IMG/VR virus record: IMGVR_UViG_3300032116_001563
Coordinates: 1 to 20,808 of that record
Length of the DNA stretch: 20,808 nt
Strand: one strand, 5' to 3'
Source of the DNA: a virus
The notes below the pieces were generated by a model that saw nothing but the letters and a program-made list of their open reading frames with translations, did no database searches and was not told the DNA's origin. Both the position numbers and the translations under genes were made by a program. Positions 1 to 5,886 of the stretch are shown one piece after another (positions within the stretch are counted from its first letter, which is position 1; each line of letters opens with the position of its first letter).

Positions 1-345
1 GCTGGTTAGTGCGCCCAGGACATAGATCAGAATGTCCTTGGAGTTAGCGTCAACGTCCACAAAAATAATGACCGCAAACAAAATGAACGTGAGCCCCACG
101 GTGCCGAGCGCCAGGATGGGTGTAACAATTTTGTTAAGTATTGGAGCAGCTGCGCTGGTGGCAATCTCAATCTCCCGCCTGCGAGCTGAGTCCATGTCCT
201 TGACATGAGATTCAAGTTCCGCGAGTTGACCCCTCTGCGCCATCTCCATCAGCTTGGCCTGGGCCTCTGCCTTCGCGCCTGGGTCAGGCAGAACTTTGTC
301 AAGAACCTTCTCTCCGATTGAGAGTAGAGCTGCGATTGGTAGCAT
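1..345 (-). CDS. 3TM-holin-like protein, C-terminus cut by window edge
   Basis: The frame stays open for 115 codons from an ATG at 345 to the window edge, so the protein is truncated at its C-terminus. Residues 1-20 are amphipathic. Residues 21-65 are charged and helical and contain MDSARRREIE, which resembles the D-x-A-S-A-R-x-R-E pattern of the three-transmembrane phage/GTA holin family. Residues 73-95 form a clear membrane segment, and a second hydrophobic stretch begins at about 105. In that family the protein forms inner-membrane lesions that release or activate the endolysin. The start lies 2 nt after the TAA of the 48-residue membrane ORF, and the region is full of small membrane proteins, which supports a lysis role. 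The holin call rests on topology and the partial motif; the missing third segment should lie beyond base 1. Confidence 0.72.
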   Translation of the reverse strand, partial: MLPIAALLSIGEKVLDKVLPDPGAKAEAQAKLMEMAQRGQLAELESHVKDMDSARRREIEIATSAAAPILNKIVTPILALGTVGLTFILFAVIIFVDVDANSKDILIYVLGALTS

Positions 346-347
346 CG

Positions 348-494
348 TTATCCTTTCGTTGCGAGATATAAACCAATGTTGCTGAAAGCGTAACCGGCAA
401 ACACAATGGCCATTGCTAGGTTGCCCCTGGTGCCCTGTTCAAATCCTATGTAGGCGTAGACACAGCCCACAAAAATAATGAGCCACGGGCTCAT
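348..494 (-). CDS. Small two-segment membrane protein (48 aa)
   Basis: This short ORF starts with MSPWLIIFVGCVYAYIGFEQ and ends with NIGLYLATKG. Two hydrophobic stretches, about residues 4-18 and 26-45, flank a short polar turn (EQGTRGN), which suggests a hairpin membrane protein. Its ATG shares four bases with the TGA of the upstream phosphoesterase gene (ATGA), and its TAA lies 2 nt before the next ATG, so it fits tightly into the operon. I recognise no family. From position and topology it may be a holin partner, antiholin or other lysis accessory. The exact overlap at both ends is the best evidence that it is a real gene rather than a chance reading frame. Confidence 0.72.
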   Translation of the reverse strand: MSPWLIIFVGCVYAYIGFEQGTRGNLAMAIVFAGYAFSNIGLYLATKG

Positions 495-1432
495 ACGCGC
501 TGGCCACGGAAGTATGCAACGCCATCGATCACCTCGCAGAGCTCGGGCGGCAGCAGCTTGCCATTCTCAAACGTGAGCACACAGAAACCAGAGCACCAGT
601 TCACCGGGTTCATCTCGGTGTAAGTAAACTGATCGCCGTATGGTTCGGCTAGGCAGCCGGTATCTACCCCCCAGCGACGCCCGTCATAATCACTAAATGG
701 GGTCACCCGGAGCTGGTGTAGGTGCCCGGTTACGATTGATCTACCTGACTTGATCGCATTATTCCACGTCGCGTGGGCCCCGTTATTGTAACGATGCTTT
801 ATTACTACTGACTCGTTTATGTCCACCCGCCAGGCTGTGTGCCAGCCAGGAAAATAATCCCAGAGGTTGCTGAACTCTGATAGCTCTGGAGCATGACTTG
901 CAATAAAGTTGAACAGACGTAGGTCGTGATTACCGTAGCTCCAGAATTTAATTGCGTTCTTGGATGCGTTTGCAATTTCATCTAATCGATCCTGGCACGC
1001 CTCAATCTCTTGCTTTGGTGTTGGGGGGTTAGTGTTCATCAGCGCGGGGTGTCGGCTGATCCTGGCTCCATCGAAGACATCCCCATTGAGCACCACCTGG
1101 AGCGGTTTGAACTCGGTTAGCAATTTAACAAATGCTTTGTGAGCTACAGTTGATTCGCCTGGCCAGTAGTGACAATCGCTGGCAATAAATACATGGCCAT
1201 TGTCTACCCTATGCTCTATCACTCGGCGATTCTCAGGTATGTAGGTATTGCGTTTGCTTTCTTGTGGCGCAGAGTAAGCTGGTAGCGCAATCCCGCGTTC
1301 AATTTGAATCTTAGCCTTGCGTTGGGCCAAAGCTCGCACAGACATACCAACGTGTTCGGCAGCTAGCTTGGTGCTGCCAAACCGTTTCATTGCCGAGATG
1401 ATTTCCTCGTCGCTAACTCTTTTTAGTGCCAC
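491..1432 (-). CDS. Calcineurin-like metallophosphoesterase with N-terminal HTH-like segment
   Basis: A 313-residue protein with the ordered metal-binding motifs of the calcineurin-like phosphoesterase fold: ASDCHYW (Asp86, His88), NGDVFD (Gly117-Asp118), YGNHDLR (Gly167 to Asp170), a histidine at 213 or 220, and GHLH (236-239). Such enzymes hydrolyse phosphomono- or phosphodiesters with two bound metal ions; the substrate cannot be read from sequence. Residues 7-48 are helical and include TKLAAEHVGMSVRALAQRKA, which looks like a helix-turn-helix and suggests nucleic-acid contact. The start codon is GTG at 1432, chosen because GGAG lies at 1440-1443 with good spacing. The gene overlaps the HslV-like gene by 20 nt, an unusually long overlap in this operon. 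No signal peptide is seen, so the protein is probably cytoplasmic. Confidence 0.88.
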   Translation of the reverse strand: MALKRVSDEEIISAMKRFGSTKLAAEHVGMSVRALAQRKAKIQIERGIALPAYSAPQESKRNTYIPENRRVIEHRVDNGHVFIASDCHYWPGESTVAHKAFVKLLTEFKPLQVVLNGDVFDGARISRHPALMNTNPPTPKQEIEACQDRLDEIANASKNAIKFWSYGNHDLRLFNFIASHAPELSEFSNLWDYFPGWHTAWRVDINESVVIKHRYNNGAHATWNNAIKSGRSIVTGHLHQLRVTPFSDYDGRRWGVDTGCLAEPYGDQFTYTEMNPVNWCSGFCVLTFENGKLLPPELCEVIDGVAYFRGQRV

Positions 1433-1850
1433 GGATTCTCTCCAGTTTCATCTCATCGATGGGGCCGTGCGAGCTGGTGTCGTATAGACACGCAATCTCA
1501 ACGGCCTCGCGTGGGCTCTTGCCCAGGTGCATGGCCCCCATTGCGTATCCAGCCCCGGTGCCAATGGCAAAGAACGAATTCTTAATTGGCACGGGTATGA
1601 CCGAGCTCTCGTATACCCACAGCCCCTGTGCGTTTAGCATCAGAATGCTGATGTCGGTATCCGAGTCCAGGTCACCGCCCTGGTCTAGCACCTGGTAGAA
1701 CTTGAGCAGCCTCTCAAAGTCACCGGCACCGCCGTAGATGCAGCCCTTGCCACGGCGCAGTTTGTTTATCAGGTAGTAGCTGTCATCGGAGCTGACCATC
1801 GAATCAGCGGCTATCTCACCTGTCAAAAAATTTGCAGCAATGGTTGTCAC
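1413..1850 (-). CDS. HslV/proteasome-beta-like Ntn-hydrolase peptidase
   Basis: This 145-residue protein begins MTTIAAN, like bacterial HslV (MTTIVSV). Removal of the initiator Met would expose Thr2 as the N-terminal nucleophile. Asp16 (IAADS) and Lys30 (NKLRR) match the conserved Asp and Lys of HslV near mature positions 17 and 33. Residues 39-43 (YGGAG) and 94-106 (FAIGTGAGYAMGA) match the HslV glycine-rich segments, and SPREAVEIACLYDTSS matches the following helix. It is shorter than host HslV (about 175 residues), mostly in loops. The start codon is GTG, which overlaps the upstream TGA as GTGA. No HslU-type ATPase is visible nearby, so it may act alone, pair with the host unfoldase, or process small or unfolded proteins. 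The family call is strong; the role in the phage cycle is unknown. Confidence 0.87.
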   Translation of the reverse strand: MTTIAANFLTGEIAADSMVSSDDSYYLINKLRRGKGCIYGGAGDFERLLKFYQVLDQGGDLDSDTDISILMLNAQGLWVYESSVIPVPIKNSFFAIGTGAGYAMGAMHLGKSPREAVEIACLYDTSSHGPIDEMKLERIRGTKKS

Positions 1851-2305
1851 CAGGCACCCATCAACTTGAATACTCCGTAGATGATTCCAGAGAGCGCAAA
1901 GATAATGATCCAGGTCAGCCGCTCTTCAGCTCGCAGGCGTTGGAACTCATGGTCGAGTATCTTGTTTTCTTTTCGCATCTGTGTGATTAACGCCTTGACC
2001 TCGTTGACCGCAGCTCTGCCAAACTCTTTCTCAACGTCCTGGTACATACCCTCTTCAGCTGCTCTGATTTTGCGTACCTCTCGGTACTCGTTGGCGGCGT
2101 CAATGAACACCAGGTCACCCCGGCGCTGCAGCTGGAGCTGCTTGCGCTTCCACGCTATGCGAGCTCGGGCCTCCTCATCGAGGAAGCTGGATACCTCGGC
2201 CCCGGTCTGCTTGATCTCGCGGCCAACCTTGATGGCCTCCTTGATGCCACCCAGGGCCTGCCTGGCTACGTCTGCTGGGTTCCCTGGGTCAGGTAGCTTT
2301 GTCAC
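1847..2305 (-). CDS. Helical protein with C-terminal membrane anchor (152 aa)
   Basis: The protein is mostly charged and helical over residues 10-130, with many Arg, Lys, Glu and Gln, and ends in one hydrophobic segment at 131-149 (TWIIIFALSGIIYGVFKLM). It therefore looks like a tail-anchored protein with a cytoplasmic or coiled-coil body. I chose the GTG at 2305 because AGG lies 7 nt upstream; an in-frame TTG at 2323 has no visible ribosome-binding site. The GTG start falls inside the 28-residue ORF upstream, and the TGA overlaps the GTG of the HslV-like gene. I recognise no family. Its place among small membrane proteins suggests lysis or membrane association, but it lacks the N-terminal anchor of a classical i-spanin. 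Confidence 0.8.
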   Translation of the reverse strand: MTKLPDPGNPADVARQALGGIKEAIKVGREIKQTGAEVSSFLDEEARARIAWKRKQLQLQRRGDLVFIDAANEYREVRKIRAAEEGMYQDVEKEFGRAAVNEVKALITQMRKENKILDHEFQRLRAEERLTWIIIFALSGIIYGVFKLMGAW

Positions 2306-2375
2306 GGGTGAGCCTGTATCCAATGCGTTGTAGGTACAGGCCAGTTGCGACCAGTAACCTGCCTAAAAATTTCAC
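2289..2375 (-). CDS. Tiny membrane-associated peptide (28 aa), candidate
   Basis: A 28-codon ORF begins MKFLGRLLVATGLYLQ and ends RLTRDKAT. It starts with GTG at 2375, overlapping the TGA of the XhlA-like gene by four bases (GTGA), and its own TGA lies 17 bases inside the 152-residue gene. It fills what would otherwise be the only noticeable gap in this part of the operon. The first 16 residues are hydrophobic and mildly amphipathic, followed by a basic tail, as in small membrane-active peptides. There is no strong ribosome-binding site, so translation would depend on coupling to the upstream stop. The peptide is too short to exclude chance, and I recognise no family. Confidence 0.55.
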   Translation of the reverse strand: MKFLGRLLVATGLYLQRIGYRLTRDKAT

Positions 2376-2578
2376 AGCTTTGCAACCAGGCCAATCAGTA
2401 GATTGATTGCCCAACCCATTGCGCCGATCAAACCTATGGTTGCACCGATCAAGCCAACCTCGATGCGCTTGAGCCTGGCGTTGGTCGAGCGGAACTGTAG
2501 CTCAATGCCAGCGTATCGCTGGGCGCATACCTGTTCGTGAGTGTCGAGCTGGCCCTTGACCTGGTCTGCTGTTGTCAT
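2372..2578 (-). CDS. XhlA-like small membrane protein (68 aa)
   Basis: Residues 1-40 form a polar, probably coiled-coil helix (LDTHEQVCAQRYAGIELQFR, then STNARLKRIE). Residues 41-66 form one transmembrane segment rich in Gly, with GLIGATIGLIGAMG giving small-residue packing faces. This layout resembles hemolysin XhlA-type phage proteins, which sit in the inner membrane and work with a holin. Two ATG codons are adjacent (2581 and 2578). I chose 2578 because GAGG, overlapping the upstream stop codon, lies 6 nt from it but only 3 nt from the first. The next small gene overlaps its stop codon. The XhlA resemblance is in topology, not in a catalytic motif. Confidence 0.75.
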   Translation of the reverse strand: MTTADQVKGQLDTHEQVCAQRYAGIELQFRSTNARLKRIEVGLIGATIGLIGAMGWAINLLIGLVAKL

Positions 2579-2586
2579 CATTCACC

Positions 2587-2796
2587 TCAAGGTAGCGTAG
2601 CGACAAAAGCCTGTGCCGCCTCAGCAGTCATCACATTGCCATCAGCGTCTTGCAGTTCTGCGCCAGCCGTGACTGCCTTCTTAAACTCTGCGTAGTCTGT
2701 GTTGTCTTTGCTCATCGGAATACACTTATAAACTGAGCCGTTTTCAAAAATAATTGAGTTAACAACGCCTTCTGAGTTTTTGTGTAGTTTGTACAT
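2587..2796 (-). CDS. Small fibre-associated protein (69 aa), function unknown
   Basis: The protein begins MYKLHKNSEGVVNSIIFENG and contains IPMSKDNTDYAEFKKAVTAG. The 'NTDYxEFxxxVxxG' block is one I associate with small proteins next to phage tail-fibre genes. There is no membrane segment or signal peptide. The ATG directly follows the TAA of the upstream fibre gene, and GGAG lies 6 nt before it, so the start is well supported. A role in fibre assembly or as a small virion component is inferred from position only. Confidence 0.75.
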   Translation of the reverse strand: MYKLHKNSEGVVNSIIFENGSVYKCIPMSKDNTDYAEFKKAVTAGAELQDADGNVMTAEAAQAFVATLP

Positions 2797-3933
2797 TTAC
2801 AACTCCGCATCAAGACCGGTTACGCCGGTCACATTAAATTGACGACATGCGTATGCATACCCAGTTGTCAAACCAGAAAAACCAACAATTCCAAGAGTAC
2901 AAGATTTTTCACCGGGAGTATCATTCGTTGGATTTGACGTTGAGTTTACATTGACATTTCCGTTAATCCTAAACCGATCACCAACTGTAAGCGATGAATA
3001 GACTGTCGGATCTGTTCGCATCGTTGTTGGGTATCTGATTTGAACGGCAATGTCTGTTGAACTTGTTGCAACTGCTAGTGCAAGCGGGTCATTTGCAGGG
3101 GCAGAACTGCCAGATGTCAGCGTAAAAAAATACCGCTGACACATAATCAACTCACGCCCATAATCCCTGCGCTCAAACGGTGTAGCAACAGAGCCTACTT
3201 CGAGTTGAACGCCTGTGATGTAGAAGGTGGCTCCGTTTGTGCCGACTACGCTGGTTGCGCCTGTTGGAGCAAAATAAAGACTTGATGACCAAGAACCAGC
3301 AGTTCCGCTATAAGTTGAGCCTGTACCAAGATTAAATATTACAGATATACCAGTACTATTAGTTGTTAACCAAGTTCCGCTAGTATCGCCAGCAACAGTT
3401 ACACTAATTTGTGTCCATGTATTAGCACTAGAAATAGTAAAAGTAAAAGGATAATTTCTATTTTGTGCGGAATTTTGTAATACACCACCAAAAGTACCAG
3501 TTAATGAACTACGCACCCAAGCAGAAATAGTGATGGTTTTAGCGTTAGCTGTACCCCAACCTAAATCCGCAACATTGTAACCTTCTATGTATTGTCTAAT
3601 ACCAAATGTATCACTAGCACCAACGGAGTATGCAGAAGATGAAGTGCATCCTAAATAATTTGTAAACCCCACTGGTGGAGTAATTGAACCAGCATTTTGC
3701 TGAACACTATATTTTGATGCTTGTGTAAGAAAGGCTTGCCATCTATCTAAGGTGTATTGTCCATTAGTAGGAGTAACACTTGCCCCAGCGTTCCTCTGGT
3801 CAATCCTCATATCTGAATTTATCAGGCGGTTACGGAAGCCTTGTAGACTATCCGCAGTAGGGGTCATACTATTTATCGTAGCGGTATTGCCACCACTAGC
3901 GTCTAAGATTGCGTTTGCTCGTACTGTACTCAT
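2797..3933 (-). CDS. Tail fibre / carbohydrate-binding-like receptor protein (378 aa)
   Basis: The protein begins MSTVRANAILDASGGNTATI and then has LINSDMRIDQRNAGASVTPT and YTLDRWQ, a block common in phage fibre proteins that precedes a beta-sandwich, carbohydrate-binding-like domain. The rest is rich in Ser, Thr, Gly and aromatic residues, including ITISAWVRSS and FYITGVQLEVGSVATPFERR, typical of jelly-roll binding domains. I start it at 3933, not at an upstream ATG at 3975, because 3933 gives a four-base ATGA overlap with the previous gene and has GAGG 8 nt upstream. Its 5' and 3' ends have ordinary composition, but about 3280-3780 is strongly AT-rich (25% GC in 3421-3480), which suggests exchange of the central module. 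A host-receptor role is inferred. Confidence 0.83.
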   Translation of the reverse strand: MSTVRANAILDASGGNTATINSMTPTADSLQGFRNRLINSDMRIDQRNAGASVTPTNGQYTLDRWQAFLTQASKYSVQQNAGSITPPVGFTNYLGCTSSSAYSVGASDTFGIRQYIEGYNVADLGWGTANAKTITISAWVRSSLTGTFGGVLQNSAQNRNYPFTFTISSANTWTQISVTVAGDTSGTWLTTNSTGISVIFNLGTGSTYSGTAGSWSSSLYFAPTGATSVVGTNGATFYITGVQLEVGSVATPFERRDYGRELIMCQRYFFTLTSGSSAPANDPLALAVATSSTDIAVQIRYPTTMRTDPTVYSSLTVGDRFRINGNVNVNSTSNPTNDTPGEKSCTLGIVGFSGLTTGYAYACRQFNVTGVTGLDAEL

Positions 3934-4223
3934 TTTGGGAACCTCGCTTTGATTTCTGCTACCTTGGCTTGCCACTCCTCCGTCGTAGCCTCACCACGCT
4001 GGGCTTTGAAGAACAACGGGTCAGCCTCTGCTATGTAGGCACTACGGCGGTTCTCGGTAGCAATACGGGCTGGCTCTAGTGCGGTTAGCCTAGCCACCTC
4101 TGCGGTAATCTCTGCCTCTGTTGGCTGCGTCTGGTTAGTATCGAGCCACTCTAGGTCATCACCACGGAGAACCCATTCAGAACCGGGGCGTAAAGAATGA
4201 AGTGCTTCTACTTTAGTAATCAT
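3930..4223 (-). CDS. XkdW-like small protein, tail-fibre accessory (97 aa)
   Basis: The C-terminal half reads RRSAYIAEADPLFFKAQRGE followed by ATTEEWQAKVAEIKARFP. This matches the conserved 'EADPLFFKxQRGEATxEEW' block that I know from XkdW-like and fibre-adjacent phage proteins. The N-terminus has LRPGSEWVLRGDDLEWLD. It is probably soluble and helical, with no membrane segment. ATGA overlaps at both ends tie its translation to the fibre genes on either side. The position between two fibre genes supports a role in fibre assembly or attachment, though the biochemical function of this family is not established. Confidence 0.8.
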   Translation of the reverse strand: MITKVEALHSLRPGSEWVLRGDDLEWLDTNQTQPTEAEITAEVARLTALEPARIATENRRSAYIAEADPLFFKAQRGEATTEEWQAKVAEIKARFPK

Positions 4224-4798
4224 GCCGCAACCTCCATTAGGGTAATAGTAGAGTTGCTTGAAAGAGCGCTAATTTGTATGGTTCTACTTGATGCAGAAGA
4301 ATCTAATTTTGCTTGAATTTTGTAAGTTGTTGAACTTGTTGTACTTGGAGAATCTAAATACATTAAGTCTACAAGAGGCCATATAGCAAAACCACCTGCT
4401 CCAGTTCCTGCCTGTAAATTGTCAGTCATTTTTTCATAAACGGTGGTAGAAGCCCTTAAGATACTAAAATAAAACTTTGTATCACCATTAGTACCGGCAT
4501 ACATACGACCACTTAAAAAGCCTAGAACTAAAATTTTACTTGATGCGCTAGTTGGCGTAATTGTTACACTCAGACCAGTATCTGTATATGAGGTGGAAGT
4601 TATGCTAGTGCTTGTAGAATAGGTTGCACTAACCACCTGAATCACAGAGCCAGCAGGGAAGCCCGTAGTCGTAGCAGAGGTCAGGATAGTGCCAGTATTG
4701 TTAGGCAGCGTCAGCGTCCTGTTTGTGTTGCTATTGGGGCTAGCAATCGTGAATATCCCAGTACCGCTGGCGTTGCTCTCTAGTTTTATTGATGACAT
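4220..4798 (-). CDS. Short fibre-like protein (192 aa)
   Basis: The N-terminus begins MSSIKLESNASGTGIFTIAS and continues with NRTLTLPNNTGTIL, a pattern shared with many small phage fibre proteins and possibly a docking segment. Residues 48-192 are beta-rich with many Ser and Thr (PAGSVIQVVSATYSTSTSIT, then SSKILVLGFLSGRMYAG) and look like a C1q/jelly-roll-type head. The start is supported by AGGA about 6 nt upstream, and the stop overlaps the next ATG as ATGA. About 4230-4600 is AT-rich (32% GC in 4261-4320) compared with the 5' end. It is a candidate receptor-binding or fibre-tip protein; I see no enzymatic motif. Confidence 0.78.
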   Translation of the reverse strand: MSSIKLESNASGTGIFTIASPNSNTNRTLTLPNNTGTILTSATTTGFPAGSVIQVVSATYSTSTSITSTSYTDTGLSVTITPTSASSKILVLGFLSGRMYAGTNGDTKFYFSILRASTTVYEKMTDNLQAGTGAGGFAIWPLVDLMYLDSPSTTSSTTYKIQAKLDSSASSRTIQISALSSNSTITLMEVAA

Positions 4799-4807
4799 AT
4801 CAGTTCC

Positions 4808-5875
4808 TTAACAGGCCATTAGCACACACGGTACGCAGTAAGACCCGTCTGCGTAGGTGCAAGTAACATGATTGGATGTGACCTTGGCAACAGTCTTAGA
4901 GCGCACAATATCGTCACCCTGTGGCTTAGCAGTACCGTCACCAGCAGACATGAGCAAGTCACCCTTCTGGACAACCACGCCCTGAGCAATACGGATAATC
5001 ATGTCACCCGTCATCGCCATATTGATTTCGTCTACCTGATGGTCTTCGTCATATTCCCAGTTCACAAACACGCCAGCCACATTGACATCGCCCTCGACAT
5101 CAGAGACCTTGACCTTGTTTAACTGCTCGTTTGCTATTGGCTCTCCGTCTTTGGTGTAGACATTCATCTCATCAAGGTTAGACATGACCGTGCCCTTGAG
5201 CAAGTCAGGCTTAGTGAGCATTTGCGCCCAGCGAGATAAGTGACCACCGTTGTAGGATACGGTTGTGCCAGATACGGAGATGGTTCCTTCACTTGTTCCA
5301 TCTTGTGAAAAATAAACAATAATTCCATCGGTTGTGTCTCGTCTAAATACAGCAACAGCACCATCAAGAACGGTTGCCGTAAATTCTCCACTAGCGGCTA
5401 AATATCCACCAGCTCCGGTTGTTGTCGTTGTAGTTTTATTAACAAAAAAGTTACCGTTAGAATCAATACGGACACGTTCTGCGGGAGCAGCAGCGTTTGA
5501 TGTTGCAAAAATTAAATTTGCAGTTCTAGCATTGTTTCCAACCTGTGAAGCTGCAATGTATGCATTTGTTGTGTCAGTTCCACCGCCATCTGTTGAAAAG
5601 TCAAGTGAATATCCTGCGCCATTTGAAGCATTTGCATGATAAATACGAACAGTACCGTCTTTTACTTCTAGTCTTGCATTTACAGTCGTTGTTCCAATCC
5701 CAAAGTTCCCACTTGAGTTAAACCTAGCAACCTCTGCACCGCCCTCACCAAAGGCTATGGTGTCTGCCGCAGGGAAGAAGATACCTGTGTTGGTATCCGT
5801 ACCCTGTACCGCTGGCGTACTAGCGGAACCGTCTACACCCGCTATGCCTGTCGTACCGTTTATTGTTACTGCCAT
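4808..5875 (-). CDS. Tail fibre/appendage protein with conserved C-terminal domain (355 aa)
   Basis: The protein begins MAVTINGTTGIAGVDGSAST and carries fibre-type repeats such as ARFNSSGNFGIGTTT and ERVRIDSNGNFFVNKT. From about residue 205 a different domain starts (GGHLSRWAQM, then LLKGTVMSNLDEM, VSDVEGDVNVAGVFVNWEYD and MIIRIAQGVVVQKGDLLMS). It may be an intramolecular-chaperone type fibre terminus comparable to Peptidase_G2 or S74 domains, but I cannot confirm catalytic residues. The last 17 residues hold four cysteines (339, 347, 350, 355). The start at 5875 is set by AGGAG at 5883-5887; an in-frame ATG at 5902 would overlap the previous gene and has no such site. The middle (about 5270-5710) is AT-richer than both ends. 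Confidence 0.82.
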   Translation of the reverse strand: MAVTINGTTGIAGVDGSASTPAVQGTDTNTGIFFPAADTIAFGEGGAEVARFNSSGNFGIGTTTVNARLEVKDGTVRIYHANASNGAGYSLDFSTDGGGTDTTNAYIAASQVGNNARTANLIFATSNAAAPAERVRIDSNGNFFVNKTTTTTTGAGGYLAASGEFTATVLDGAVAVFRRDTTDGIIVYFSQDGTSEGTISVSGTTVSYNGGHLSRWAQMLTKPDLLKGTVMSNLDEMNVYTKDGEPIANEQLNKVKVSDVEGDVNVAGVFVNWEYDEDHQVDEINMAMTGDMIIRIAQGVVVQKGDLLMSAGDGTAKPQGDDIVRSKTVAKVTSNHVTCTYADGSYCVPCVLMAC

Positions 5876-5886
5876 GTGTTGTCTCC

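Noticed and set aside
27-215. 62-codon minus-strand frame at the left edge
   Set aside because: It is out of frame with the truncated holin-like gene, which has a recognisable motif and membrane segment and fits the operon spacing.
2306-2365. In-frame upstream extension of the 152-residue protein containing LAC, resembling a lipobox
   Set aside because: There is an in-frame TAG at 2363-2365 and no usable start between, other than TTG without a ribosome-binding site; the stretch is better explained by the 28-residue ORF in another frame.
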